A stretch of DNA of 64,000 bases from Paenibacillus kobensis NBRC 15729 (GTDB lineage Bacteria > Bacillota > Bacilli > Paenibacillales > Paenibacillaceae): positions 62,001 to 126,000 of the forward strand of contig NZ_BILZ01000005.1 of the NCBI RefSeq assembly GCF_004000825.1, read 5' to 3'. A program made the translations under genes and the position numbers. Below the pieces are notes generated by a model. The model saw nothing but the letters and a program-made list of their open reading frames with translations, did not search any database and was not told the origin of the DNA. The first letter of the stretch is position 1. Each line of letters starts with the position of its first letter. Shown here piece by piece: positions 1 through 11,400 of this stretch.

Positions 1-3000
1 CATCCGGGATGAGCAGGTTCCGGTCACTTCAAGCTCATCCAGTGCAAAAGGCAAATAAAGCCCGCTGGCATCTCTCCCTATGTCCGCTTCAGCCAGACGC
101 AGTCCAATCGATGCTTGCAGCGCGGAATCAAGCAGGCTCGGATGCAGCACGTACCGGTCTTCTGTCTCAGCAAGAAAATCCGGTAAGGAAAGCTCCGCCA
201 GCACTTGGCCACCGCCGACGCTGAGCCGCTCGATGCCCTGGTGGCCCGGGCCATACTCGATCCCCAATAAACGGAAGCTGTCATATACGCCAGCCGCATC
301 GAACGATTGGAGTCGGCCATGATCATACAACGCGTCCAGATCGAGGACTGGGGCCTCTTCGGCAGCGTACAGTTCTGCACAGCCGCTGCTGTACAGGATT
401 ACCGGGCCTTCTTCCTCATTACCGTATATATCAAAATAAATCTCCTCTCCCTCGCCCGGCGTAAGTCCGATATGCACTTGAGCCGACTGCGTTCCCGCTG
501 TGAGAGGACGAAGCCACGTCACGTCCGTCAGCCGGATTGCCGACGGCCCTTCCGTCAAGCATGCTGCCGCATCGCTAACCGCAGCCCTTGCCATCTCCAG
601 AAAAGCGGCGGCTGGCAGCAGCGACTGACCGCCGACGGCATGATCGGCCAAGAAAAACTCGGCTCCCGTAAATGCCGAAGTGTACCGCTGTTCGGCCATA
701 TCCGACGTATTGGCGTGCAAGAGCGGATGCAGATAATCCGTCTTGGCATCATGATTCGCTGTGCCGCCATCATGCTGTTCGCTGGCGATCCAGTACCTTT
801 CCCTAGCAAAAGGATAAGAAGGAAGCCGCATTCTCTTTGGAACGGTACCGGCGTCGGAGTAAAGCCGGGACCAATCAATGGCGTAGCCTTTTACCCACAG
901 CTCGAGAAGCTTGTCGTACTTTCCTTTCGCTATCCAATTGCCTACCGCTGCAGCCATGTCCTCATCTTGGGCGATGAGAGTCAGCATTTCCTTATTGCGT
1001 TTCACTCCGTCCCGGTGGAAGGATTGGAGATCTGCATGTTCCTCTACGTAAGCATTCAGTATCCGTACGGCATCTGCCATCGTGTCCGCCTGCAGTGCCA
1101 GACGCTCCTCCATCGCTTCGCGTCCGACTTGAAGCGTATAGGCTATATTCGGCAAATCCGCATCCGTATATGATTCGTTGCGAATAGCCTCAAGCAGACG
1201 CTGCGCCTGCTCGCGAAGCCGCTCATCGGTTCTCGCGGACAGCAGAAGGAGTGCCGGACGCGCAGGGTAAACCGCTGGGCGATCCTGCATCCCTTTCGAA
1301 ATAGCCGGCTCGGATGGAACGTACTCCTGAATGACAATATGGGCATTGGATCCGCCCGCGCCGAACGATGATAGGCCAGCAGTCCGAGGATAAGCCTTCG
1401 TCTCGCCGTCAAGATTAAGCACCGGCCGGTTCCATTCCGTCAACTCCCGTTGGACGGCAAACGGCGTCTGAGCGAAATCGATATTCGGATTCAGCTCTTC
1501 CGCATGCAGGGAAGGGACAAGCTGGCCGTACCGGAGCTGCAGAAGCACTTTGGTCAACCCGGCGATTCCCGCTGCGCTTTCGGAATGGCCAATGTTCGAC
1601 TTAACGGATCCGATAGCGCAAAATTGTTTGTCCTGCGTATAGGTCTCGAAACCTTTGGCTAACCCGGCAATTTCAATCGGATCCCCTAGGGAAGTTCCTG
1701 TTCCGTGAGCTTCCACGTACGACACGGTTCTGGCATCGACTCCCGCCTCGCGCAACGCTTTGCCGATGACCTCCGCTTGAGCATTCGGGTTCGGAACGGT
1801 ATACCCGTTTACTTTGCCGCCATGATTGACGGCCGTTCCTTTGATGACCCCGTAGATCGGGTCTCCATCGGCGACCGCCTTATGAAGCGGCTTCAACAGG
1901 ACAGCGCCGACTCCCTCGCCCGGCACGTAGCCGTCGCCGCCAAGTCCGAAGCTTTCGCATCGGCCCTTGCTCGATACAAACTGCCCTTGCTCCAGCAAAA
2001 TATATTTGTTCGGATGGACCGAAACATTGACGCCTCCGGCGACGGCCAGCTCGCATTCGCCCTGCCGCAAGCTTTGACAAGCCAAGTGAATCGCGGTCAA
2101 AGAGGACGAACACATCGTCGCAACCGCCATGCTCGGGCCATGAAAATTGCAATAATAAGAGACCCGGTTAGCGATGGAAGCCGAGTTGCCCGAAAGCGCC
2201 ACGGATCTTCCCTGCAACTGCTCGCGAACGCCATAGAGCTGATACTCCTCGTACATGACTCCGACATATACGCCGACGCTGCTCGTATGATGAGAACCGC
2301 AAGCACCGCTTAGACCGCGCACGTAACCTGCATCCTCCATCGCCTCGTAGACGCGCTCCAGAAACAGCCGTTCTTGCGGGTCCATCGTTTCCGCTTCGCG
2401 CGGCGAGATGTTGAAGAACTGAGGATCGAATTCGTCGACGCCGTCGATAAAACCGCCCCAGCGTCTGGCGCCTCCTCCCTCATTCCCATTGCGACGGCGG
2501 CTGTCATCCCAGCGCGACTTCGGAATTTCTGTAATGCCGTCTTTCCCTTGCTTCAATACCTGCCAGAACTCGTCCATTCCGCGAGCTCCGGGATAACGGC
2601 CTGATAAGCCGATAACGGCGATATCCGTCTGGGGAGCGGATGGTCTCGTTTCTTCAACCTCATGAGACAGGTTCCCGCGGCGCGTGAACCTGCTGTTCGC
2701 CCGGGAGCGAGATACGAGCACGTTGGGCGGCGAAGGATCCCGCTTCTCCTTAGCAGCTTGTTGATTGTTCGGAGTACCGAAACGGGCTAATAGCTTATGC
2801 TCGTATGACCGAATCAAATATTCCGCCAATTCCTTCAGATTCCGGTATTCGAACAACAGCGTCTTCGGCATAGTGCCGAACGTTTTCTCCATTTCGCCCG
2901 TAAGCTGCATAGCTACAATCGAATCCATCCCATATTCCTCTAAGGAAGTTTCGGCATCGATCCGGTTCATTGGCAGTTTCGTCACTTCGGACAACAGCTT

Positions 3001-6000
3001 AATGAGATACCGAACCGTGTTGCTGCGCAATGCTTCCTGTTCTTCCGTAATAGCCGTCCCCGAATGAGGCTCGGAATTGGAATGGACGAAACGGTCCGAC
3101 CCAATCGGAGAACCGTCTACATACTCCTCACGAAGACGGGGAGGGTTCCCCTCCAGCACCAGTACATGGTCCTTCTGCGATGACCATGCCCGGTACAAAG
3201 CCTGCATCCCGGATTCCGTCCGCAGCGGAATTAACCCTTTGCTTCCGAGAAGCATTTCCTCCGTCTTCGCATCCGGTCTCATCCCGCCTTCCTCCCACAA
3301 CGGCCAGCCCACCGACAGCATGCGGCCATTGCGCAAACCGGAACGATAAAGCTCATTGCGGTATTGGGCATAGGCATCCATGAATGCGTTCGCGGCCGAG
3401 TAATCCGCCTGACCGGGATTTCCTAGACTGCCCGCCGCCGAAGAGAACGCGATGACGAAGTCGAGCGGCATGTCCTTGCTGGCTTCATCCAGATAAACGA
3501 GACCGTCCACCTTCGGAGCCAGCACCTCTTGCAGCTCCTCAGCCGTTTTGCGGATCAGCATACGGTCGCGAGTCAATCCCGCGCTGTGTATGATGCCGCT
3601 TAACTCGCCATGCTCGGTGCGGATACTTTCCATGAGTCGGTAAACCGCAGCACGGTCGGTTACATCAGTCTTCTCGTAGCGGATGCGCGCACCGTTTCCG
3701 CGCAGCTCTCGAAGCTCTGTTTCCTTCGCTTCGTTCAGATCGGAGCGGCCCGTTAGCACCACAACCGCTTGGTTGACGGAACGTATAATTTCCCCGGAAA
3801 TAATGAGTCCGAGTCCGCCCGCTCCGCCGGTAATCAGATAGACGCCTCCGTCCTTCCACGGCATCGGAGACGGTTGTTCGCGGCTTTCTTCGATGGCCTC
3901 CCTGCGGATGGCAACGAAACGTTGGCCAGCTTCATAGCGGATATGGTCATGAAGCGAATCCGTGCTGTCCTGCTCCAGCTTGCGCACGATGGAATCGGAT
4001 GGCTCCCCAGACTCGAACTCGATTAACTGCACCGCAATTGTAGGGTTTTCAAGCCGCATCGTTCTCAGCATGCCGAACAGTCCGGCGTACAACCGGTTTT
4101 CCCCGTGACTGGATACCGCCAACTGAATCAACGGACCATTCTCCGACGAACTCCGATGGATGCCCTGAAGGAATCCGAGCAACTCAACTGCGGCGTCGCG
4201 GAAGTGTGCTGCCGCACTAGCCGAATCATTATGTAAAGCGATGCAATCAACCCCGTGAAGCTTGGATTGAAGCTCAGCGGGTTCACATAGCTCTTGCCCG
4301 CCTAGCAGCACAATGCGATTAACGTCTCGGTCCGCTGCCGGAAGCTCGCCATCGGCTGCCGCTTGATCCCATTCCTTGTGCAGCAACAAGGTCACGGGTG
4401 ATGGTGTCCTTGTTACTGCCAACGATTGCAGATCCAGTGCGCGAACGGTCAAGCCTTTCAATTGAACGAGTACGTTGCCCTGTTCATCGCTCATATCCAG
4501 ATCAAACTTAAGCACCGGCGCATTCGCCTTGCTTCCTTGGCTGTAGCGAATCCATACCCACATCCGCGAAACGCAAGCAGCATGGAGCACCAGTTCCTCA
4601 AGCGCGAAGGGGACAAGCGGCGTACCCGATGCACCTGCTCCTGCCGGATCAAGTCCTATGCACGCTTGCAGTGCTGCGTCCATCAAACCCGGGTGCAGGA
4701 CATAAGCATTCGTACCGGACGATGATGCCGGATCAATAGGCAGCGCCAGCTCGGCAAGCGCTTGGCCAGTGCCTTGGCACAGCCGTTCTACCCCTTGGTG
4801 GGAAGGGCCGTATTCGATCCCCATCGACCGGAACATCGCGTATAAGGCATCCGCGCTTATGCTAGAATCCGAGCATTCCGTGCGCAGCCGGTCCAGATCG
4901 AGACTCGGGACCTCTTCCGTGCCAGCTGTAAGAACGGCACTGCCTTGACTGTAGACGACTGGCTCCCCGCCAGGCGCCGAGCTGTATATTTCGTACGAAA
5001 TTTCATGATCCGTTTCAGGGAAAAGCGAGATATAAACGCTTTCCGATCCCTCGCCAACAACAAGCGGATTGGACCAAACAAGATGCTTGAGTCGAATGCC
5101 CTGCTGCCCCCCTGGCAGCTCGCCAGCAGACAACGCTACGGCAGCCCGAGCCATCTCGATATATGCTGTACCAGGGAGCATCCGCTGTCCATTCACGAGA
5201 TGATCCGCTAAGAAGGACTCCCGGCCGGTAAAGCTTGAACGGAAACGCTGCTCCCGGAAATCCGATACGTTCTGATGAAGCAGCGGATGAATGACGGCCG
5301 CGGCGGCTGGCATGGACGCTTGATCGCCGGTTGCCGGCACCCAGTACCGCTCTCTTGCGAAAGGGTAGGCAGGCAGACTCATCCTCTGCGGCATAGATCC
5401 GCGGTACAACCCTTTCCAATCGATCTCCTGGCCTTGCAACCATGCGCGGGCAGCAGATTCCAAGCTCTCTGCCTCCGCTGCCGTTTCTTGCCGGATGCTG
5501 TCCCCATTGGATGGCGCTCTGCCTGACCATCCGCAGCCCAGCTCCTCATCTCCCCCAGCTAACTTCTCCAAGCCTGCAAGCAGTTCTTGGACGTTCCGAA
5601 CCAGGAAGACGGCTCGTTCCTCCATCGCTTCCCGTCCGATCTGAAGCGTGTAAGCGAGCGAATTCAGATCAACTTCACGTGCAGCCTGAGCGGACTGCAA
5701 GTAGTTAGCCAGCCGAACGGCATATGCCTGCAGCCGATCTTTATTTTTCGCGGACAGCGGCACCAACACCGAACAACCGTCGCTATCAACGGATGGATCA
5801 GGAGTACGATTCTCCCTAACGGATGCCGGAATATATTCTTCAAGAAGCAAATGGGCGTTAGAGCCGGTTGCCCCGAAGGAGCTGATGCCCGCTCGCCTTG
5901 GCAAGGTTGTCTCCTTGCCATCGACGGCAACGATAGGCCGCTGCCATGGCTCCAACCGCTTCTGCACATAAAAAGGCGACTGCTCGAACCCGATATGCGG

Positions 6001-8415
6001 ATTAAGCTGCTCGGCGTGCAGCGACGGTACCAGCATGCCGTGATGGAGCTGCAAAATCACTTTCTGCAGTCCGCAAATGCCCGCAGCCGACTCCGCATGG
6101 CCGATATTCGATTTCACCGAGCCGATCGAGCAAAATTGGACATCGTTCGTATGCGCCCGGAAAGCTTTAACGAGTCCGTCCATCTCAATCGGATCGCCGA
6201 GCGGCGTGCCGGTCCCGTGCGCCTCGATATAGGAAACGGAACGCGCATCGATACCCGCCTTCTCGAAACATTCGCCGATCAAGTCAGCCTGCGCCACGGG
6301 GCTCGGCACCGTAATGCCGCTCGCCGTTCCGCCGTGATTGATCATGCTGCCTTTGAGTACGGCATAGATATGGTCCCCGTCCTCGATCGCTTTGTCCAGC
6401 GGCTTAAGCAGCACTGCGCCCACGCCTTCGCCCGATACGTAACCGTCGCCCCCGCTGCCGAACGTCCGGCAGCGGCCGTCGCTGGACTGCATGTCCATCA
6501 AGCCGTATGTTGCATATTTAGCCGGATGCAGCGACAGATTGACCCCGCCTGCCAATGCGGCCTCGCATTCTCCGCTTCGAATGCTCTCCATGGCCAGATG
6601 GACGGCTGTAAGCGATGAGGAACATACCGTGTCGACGGCAATGCTCGGGCCGTGGAAATTGCAAAAATACGACACGCGGTTCGCGATGGGAGCATTGTTC
6701 AGCGACACTGGGAACGGATGCCCTTGCGCCGCCGCTTCCGCTCCGAGCAGCGCGTAATCCTTATGCATCACGCCGGCGAACACACCAATGCGCCTGCGCT
6801 TGTGCGGTCCCGCCGGTGCCGCCAAAGTGCCGGGGGTGTACCCCGCATCTTCGATCGTTGCCCAGCAGGTTTCCAGAAACAACCGTTCCTGCGGATCCAG
6901 CGTCTCCGCTTCCCGCGGCGTAATTCTAAAAAATTGCGGATCGAAGCAATCCGGGCCGTCGATAAATCCGCCCCAGCGGGACATCTTCTTCCCCGACGGG
7001 GAACGAAGCGTCTCAAGCCGTTCCGATGACCAGCGCGAAGCGGGCACCTCACGGATACAATCCTTGCCGGCCTTCAAATTCGTCCAGAACGCTTCGAGAT
7101 CGGCTGCCTCCGGATATCGCCCGGCCATGCCGATGACCGCAATGTCGCCGCTTCGAACGGGAACAGACGCTGAGGGCGCTGCGGACGCTGCCTTATCGGC
7201 TGCAGCGGAACGCATGCCGCTATCTTGCTCAACTGCATAACGTTCTTCCGATTCCTTCTGAGCAGAAGCAAAGCTCTCTGGATAAGCGGATGCCAAATAT
7301 TCGGCCAGTTGAACGATCGTCGCATACTCGAATAACAGCGTCGGCGCGACCGGAGTCCCGATGCGGGTCTCCACGGCCTTGGCTACCGCCAACAGGTTGG
7401 CTGAATCGAGCCCCATTTCGTAATAACCCGCCCGTATATGGATGTCCTTCTCCTCTCGATTGACCCGCTCTGCGATCAGCTGCCGTAAGAACAATCGTGC
7501 TCCTGCTACAGCAGGGCGTAAGGCTTCCATCGCATCTGCCGACGCAGGTAAGGAAGAATCCCGTGGCAACGACGGAGCACTAGCTTTCTCCGTGTTCACC
7601 GCCTCCACATCACGGACAAGCTTCATCGCAAAGTTCTCCAGCTCGCCGATCTTACGTCCTTCGCTATTAAAATACTCCAGAGTAAGCGACACGACTTCGC
7701 CCTGTACTTGCACCGACGAACGTTTCATTCGAGCGATACAGCCCGATTGAATCGGCTCGGAAGCACGGAAGGCCTCGTAGCATACCGGAAGAAACAGCTG
7801 CTGATCCTCAGCCATTACCGTAAATAGTGCTCCGGCCCCGACGCAGCTGCCGTCGAGCAATGCCGGATGGAACAGGAAGAAATCCGCTTCCCCGAGATGA
7901 TCCCCAGCCACGGTAAGGTCGAGCAGAATCGAATCGGCATCGTCGAACAGCCTTCCGGCAGTCTGCATAAAGCCAGAGTGGACGAGCCCGTGAGTCCGGC
8001 AATGTTCGTATACCGCCTCCATATCCGTCGAAGTGCGGGCGGAAGTGCGGATTCGGTCCGCATCGATCGAACTTTCGAACCCGATCGGCGGGCAGCTGTA
8101 CATCTCGGCGGTCATGAATGGAGCCGAGATCCCTTCATCTGTCCTGCTTCCTCCTTCATCCACCCGGATCTGCCAATGTCCCGGCTGCATCTCGGCGCAA
8201 TGAAGCTCCAGCAGCATCTCCTCGTTCTCCCGAATGGTTGCGGGACGATAGATGGTCACATGGCGCAGTTCGAGCTCCGAGCAAGCATATCCCCGTTCCC
8301 TGAACCATTGGTAACATAGATCGATATAAGCCAATCCCGGCAGCATACCGCGGCCCATCACCTGATGATGGGCCAGGATCGGATGATTGCTGTGAAAGCG
8401 AAATTCGGTCTTCAC
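1..8415 (-). CDS. trans-AT polyketide synthase, DH-ACP-KS-DH-KR-ACP-KS-DH (3' partial)
   Basis: Last PKS of the operon in view; its 3' end lies beyond base 1. The frame stays open for 2,805 codons from a GTG at 8415 with GGGAGGGG nine bases upstream. Domains by nucleotide: DH 8400-7570 (His in HQVMGRGMLP), ACP 7520-7290 (GLDSA, Ser near 7405), KS 7165-5850 (DTVCSSS, EAHGTGTPLGDP, NIGHAESAAG), post-KS linker ending near 5340, DH 5310-4430 (HLVNGQRMLP and DAALQ), KR 4390-3170 (ITGGAGGLG, QADYSAANAF), ACP 3050-2800 (GMDSI), KS 2620-1310 (ATMCSSS, EAHGTGTSLGDP), linker, and a DH 760-1 (HAVGGQSLLP, DSALQ) cut by the edge. There is no AT, so malonyl units must come from the trans-acting AT at 31,769-34,108. 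The N-terminal DH has lost its KS; it completes the KS0 at the C-terminus of the preceding protein. The 69-base gap to that protein is the widest in the PKS operon and contains a short hairpin (CGAGCC/GGCTCG) with no T-run. Confidence 0.95.
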   Translation of the reverse strand, partial: MKTEFRFHSNHPILAHHQVMGRGMLPGLAYIDLCYQWFRERGYACSELELRHVTIYRPATIRENEEMLLELHCAEMQPGHWQIRVDEGGSRTDEGISAPFMTAEMYSCPPIGFESSIDADRIRTSARTSTDMEAVYEHCRTHGLVHSGFMQTAGRLFDDADSILLDLTVAGDHLGEADFFLFHPALLDGSCVGAGALFTVMAEDQQLFLPVCYEAFRASEPIQSGCIARMKRSSVQVQGEVVSLTLEYFNSEGRKIGELENFAMKLVRDVEAVNTEKASAPSLPRDSSLPASADAMEALRPAVAGARLFLRQLIAERVNREEKDIHIRAGYYEMGLDSANLLAVAKAVETRIGTPVAPTLLFEYATIVQLAEYLASAYPESFASAQKESEERYAVEQDSGMRSAAADKAASAAPSASVPVRSGDIAVIGMAGRYPEAADLEAFWTNLKAGKDCIREVPASRWSSERLETLRSPSGKKMSRWGGFIDGPDCFDPQFFRITPREAETLDPQERLFLETCWATIEDAGYTPGTLAAPAGPHKRRRIGVFAGVMHKDYALLGAEAAAQGHPFPVSLNNAPIANRVSYFCNFHGPSIAVDTVCSSSLTAVHLAMESIRSGECEAALAGGVNLSLHPAKYATYGLMDMQSSDGRCRTFGSGGDGYVSGEGVGAVLLKPLDKAIEDGDHIYAVLKGSMINHGGTASGITVPSPVAQADLIGECFEKAGIDARSVSYIEAHGTGTPLGDPIEMDGLVKAFRAHTNDVQFCSIGSVKSNIGHAESAAGICGLQKVILQLHHGMLVPSLHAEQLNPHIGFEQSPFYVQKRLEPWQRPIVAVDGKETTLPRRAGISSFGATGSNAHLLLEEYIPASVRENRTPDPSVDSDGCSVLVPLSAKNKDRLQAYAVRLANYLQSAQAAREVDLNSLAYTLQIGREAMEERAVFLVRNVQELLAGLEKLAGGDEELGCGWSGRAPSNGDSIRQETAAEAESLESAARAWLQGQEIDWKGLYRGSMPQRMSLPAYPFARERYWVPATGDQASMPAAAAVIHPLLHQNVSDFREQRFRSSFTGRESFLADHLVNGQRMLPGTAYIEMARAAVALSAGELPGGQQGIRLKHLVWSNPLVVGEGSESVYISLFPETDHEISYEIYSSAPGGEPVVYSQGSAVLTAGTEEVPSLDLDRLRTECSDSSISADALYAMFRSMGIEYGPSHQGVERLCQGTGQALAELALPIDPASSSGTNAYVLHPGLMDAALQACIGLDPAGAGASGTPLVPFALEELVLHAACVSRMWVWIRYSQGSKANAPVLKFDLDMSDEQGNVLVQLKGLTVRALDLQSLAVTRTPSPVTLLLHKEWDQAAADGELPAADRDVNRIVLLGGQELCEPAELQSKLHGVDCIALHNDSASAAAHFRDAAVELLGFLQGIHRSSSENGPLIQLAVSSHGENRLYAGLFGMLRTMRLENPTIAVQLIEFESGEPSDSIVRKLEQDSTDSLHDHIRYEAGQRFVAIRREAIEESREQPSPMPWKDGGVYLITGGAGGLGLIISGEIIRSVNQAVVVLTGRSDLNEAKETELRELRGNGARIRYEKTDVTDRAAVYRLMESIRTEHGELSGIIHSAGLTRDRMLIRKTAEELQEVLAPKVDGLVYLDEASKDMPLDFVIAFSSAAGSLGNPGQADYSAANAFMDAYAQYRNELYRSGLRNGRMLSVGWPLWEEGGMRPDAKTEEMLLGSKGLIPLRTESGMQALYRAWSSQKDHVLVLEGNPPRLREEYVDGSPIGSDRFVHSNSEPHSGTAITEEQEALRSNTVRYLIKLLSEVTKLPMNRIDAETSLEEYGMDSIVAMQLTGEMEKTFGTMPKTLLFEYRNLKELAEYLIRSYEHKLLARFGTPNNQQAAKEKRDPSPPNVLVSRSRANSRFTRRGNLSHEVEETRPSAPQTDIAVIGLSGRYPGARGMDEFWQVLKQGKDGITEIPKSRWDDSRRRNGNEGGGARRWGGFIDGVDEFDPQFFNISPREAETMDPQERLFLERVYEAMEDAGYVRGLSGACGSHHTSSVGVYVGVMYEEYQLYGVREQLQGRSVALSGNSASIANRVSYYCNFHGPSMAVATMCSSSLTAIHLACQSLRQGECELAVAGGVNVSVHPNKYILLEQGQFVSSKGRCESFGLGGDGYVPGEGVGAVLLKPLHKAVADGDPIYGVIKGTAVNHGGKVNGYTVPNPNAQAEVIGKALREAGVDARTVSYVEAHGTGTSLGDPIEIAGLAKGFETYTQDKQFCAIGSVKSNIGHSESAAGIAGLTKVLLQLRYGQLVPSLHAEELNPNIDFAQTPFAVQRELTEWNRPVLNLDGETKAYPRTAGLSSFGAGGSNAHIVIQEYVPSEPAISKGMQDRPAVYPARPALLLLSARTDERLREQAQRLLEAIRNESYTDADLPNIAYTLQVGREAMEERLALQADTMADAVRILNAYVEEHADLQSFHRDGVKRNKEMLTLIAQDEDMAAAVGNWIAKGKYDKLLELWVKGYAIDWSRLYSDAGTVPKRMRLPSYPFARERYWIASEQHDGGTANHDAKTDYLHPLLHANTSDMAEQRYTSAFTGAEFFLADHAVGGQSLLPAAAFLEMARAAVSDAAACLTEGPSAIRLTDVTWLRPLTAGTQSAQVHIGLTPGEGEEIYFDIYGNEEEGPVILYSSGCAELYAAEEAPVLDLDALYDHGRLQSFDAAGVYDSFRLLGIEYGPGHQGIERLSVGGGQVLAELSLPDFLAETEDRYVLHPSLLDSALQASIGLRLAEADIGRDASGLYLPFALDELEVTGTCSSRM

Positions 8416-8484
8416 AGGGCGATTCCCCTCCCGTCTTGTTCTGTTGTCGTCCTATTCGGAACGAGCCCTTCCCGGCGGCTCGGG

Positions 8485-11400
8485 CTACTGCCTCAGCCAC
8501 CAATTCGATGTTGCGGCAGCTCCGCCGCCAGCGGAACGCCCTTGCGATGAAGAGACGCTCAGCCCTTTGCCGGAAGGCTCATAGAGCGCGTCTTCAGTCA
8601 GAGGAAGCGGCCGGCGAACCGTTGTCGGCATGCGAAGCTCCTCCCACCTCTCGAGGATGACATGCGCGTTCGTGCCTCCGTCCGCAAAGCAGTTCACGGC
8701 TGCGGTATGAAGATCAGCCTGTTCTCCGTGCTCGCGGCTGAAATAGAATGGCGACGCGCCGATATCGAAATGCTTCATCGGCATGCGGCCGGATAAGAAT
8801 GGCACTTGCTCTCGCCGATCCAACATCAGTACTACCTTAATCAGCCCTGCAATGCCTTCCGCACACAGCGGATGACCGATATTCGGCTTGGCAGACCCGA
8901 TGGCAAGCGGCGTACCGCCATCCTTGCGGTAAACGGCTTGAATCGCCTTAAGCTCCAGCAGATCGGTTACTTCCGAGCCCGATCCGTTCGCCTCGATATA
9001 ACCGATCTCCTCCGGCTGCTTGCCGCTTCTGGCCAGCGCCATGCGCATCACTTCTGCCTGCGTCTGCAGGTTCGGAGCGGCCGGCCCTGCCGTTCGTCCA
9101 TCGTTATTCATCGCTGTTCCCTTAATAACCGCGTGAATCCGGTCTCCATCCTTCAGCGCCTGTTCCACAGTCTTGAGCAGCACCACGCCCGCTCCTTCCG
9201 ACAAAACCACGCCCTGTGCGCGGCTGTCGAACACATGGAATTGCGGCTCCGAACTTAAGATCCCCCGCTGCCGGAACAGCCGGTGCACTTTATCGGTTCC
9301 GAGCAAGCTGACGCCGCCGACAAGCGCGCTCTCGATCTCGCCTCCCCGCAGTGCCTGCACCGCTACGTTCAAGCCGACCAGCGCCGAAGAGCAGGCGGTA
9401 TCCAAGACGATGCTCGGACCGCGAAGATCAAAAAACTGCGAAATGTTAGCGGCCAAATAGTTCGCCCCAACAGCCAGAATCGGATTCCGGGCTTGAAGCA
9501 GCGTCTCTTCGTCCGGCTCATGCCGGCTTCGCGCGCCAATATATACACCTATGGCACGTTCTTTAATATCCTCTGGCTTGTAGCCAGCATGATGCCACGC
9601 CTTCAAGCTCTCCTCGAGAATGAGCAGCGCTTGAGGGTCCATCGCTTCCGCGTCTTCTTGCGATAAACGAAACACAGAGGCGTGCATATGCTGTGGACGG
9701 TTCAGCAACCCGGCATAATAAGGTTCTGAATCCGGCCAACGCTCGTGCGGCACCGTTCCGATTGCCGACCTTCCCTCGGACAGAAGCTGCCAGTATCCTT
9801 CGGGCGTTTCTGCTCCGGGGAAGCGGCATGACAGACCGATAACCGCTATATCCGCCGCATCGGCACTCTTCTTGGAGTCAGTATGCTCGGCGGGAATCGC
9901 CATCCTTGGCTGCGACTGCGGCTGCGGCTTCTCAGACACCACCGGTGCAAGTAAGCCAACATCCTCATTATTCGAAACCTGGCTGTCCGGGGCCCATTCT
10001 CTTGATTTCTCAGCAAACAAACCTCCATATTTGTCCGCAAGCCATGCCGACAACGAACGAATCGTCGAATATTCGTACATAATCGACGGATCCAGCTCCC
10101 CGCCAACCGTCTGCCGAATCGTTCGCACCACCTGTGCCAGCATGATCGAATCGACGCCGAATTCGGTGAACGGAATATCGGGCTCGAGCCGCGCCGGCGC
10201 AAGCTTCAACTCTTTCGCTAACACGCCGGTCACGAAGGACTGAACCGCCAGCTGAAGGCTGTCTTCGGAACGCCTTTCATCCGCCTTTTGCTTTCTCGCA
10301 CTTAGCGGAGCAGCCACATCCTCTCGGAGGGTGCGCTGCAGCAATTGCTCCGGCTTCCACCGCAGCGGATCGACAATGGCAGGCAGCACGACCGGACCTA
10401 GACGGCCGGACAGAATGCAGTCCAACATCTTAATGCCTTCGGCATTCGTATGAGACAGCAGCCCCGTTTGCTCATATGCCCGGCTTTTGACTTCGCCTAT
10501 GCCTGTCTCCTTCCAGCTCGGCCACTGCACGCTGACGATCGGACATTCCCCGCTCCAAGCCCGAGCGGCATAATCCATGTACGCATTGGCCATGGCGTAA
10601 TCGCTCTGTCCCGATGCCAGCGTCGGCACGATGGCCGATACCGACGAGAACAGCACGAAGAACCGCAGCGGCTCATCCTTCATGCAGCGGTACAGAACGT
10701 TCAAGCCCTCTACTTTCGGAGCAAGCACCTCTTGGATTACACGGTCTGATTTGCGGATGAACGCCGGTGTATTCAGGTCTCCCAGCCCCGCACAATGAAG
10801 TACGCCGCCGACCGGGCCCCAATCCGACTTCGTCTCGTTCAAGCAGCGGCGGACCGCTTCCTCATCTGTCAAATCAAGAGAAAGCACCTTCACCTTCGCA
10901 CCCAGCGATTCCAGTTCTAACACGTCATGTATTTTCCGCCCGACCGCACTTTCCGCATCCGCCGCATATCTATCCCATTCCTCTCGAGGCGGAATAGCCT
11001 CGCGGCCTGTCAACACCAGCCGGCGAACGCCGCAGCGGCTGACCAAATGATGAGCGCATAACGCTCCGATGCCGCGGGTGCCACCCGTAATCCACAACAC
11101 TTGCCCGTCCGGGAACGCGATAGGCGCTTCTTCAACGCCGTCCAGAGGCAGTTCCCGCAAGCAAGCGCGGTACCGCCTCCCGCCACGATAGCGCACTTCC
11201 GCATCGTCGCTGTCCGCCATCAATTCGGCAGCAATCTGCTCAGCGAGAGTCTGCTCATCGACTCCAGTCTCTAAGTCGAGATGCCTTGAACGAAGATGGC
11301 TGTATTCGCTCTGGAGCATCCGGTACAATCCTGCCCTTTCCGCCCCGGCCAAGCCCGTCAAACCTTGCTCGTCTTCCAGCCCCCGGGTTACGCCGATCAG

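Noticed and set aside
307-7240. Long plus-strand frames across the PKS genes
   Set aside because: They are reverse-strand shadows of the high-GC PKS frame; domain motifs of the minus strand are continuous throughout.
8455-8484. Hairpin in the 69-base gap between two PKS genes as a terminator
   Set aside because: The stem is only six pairs and has no T-run; it could still matter for RNA processing but cannot be called a terminator.
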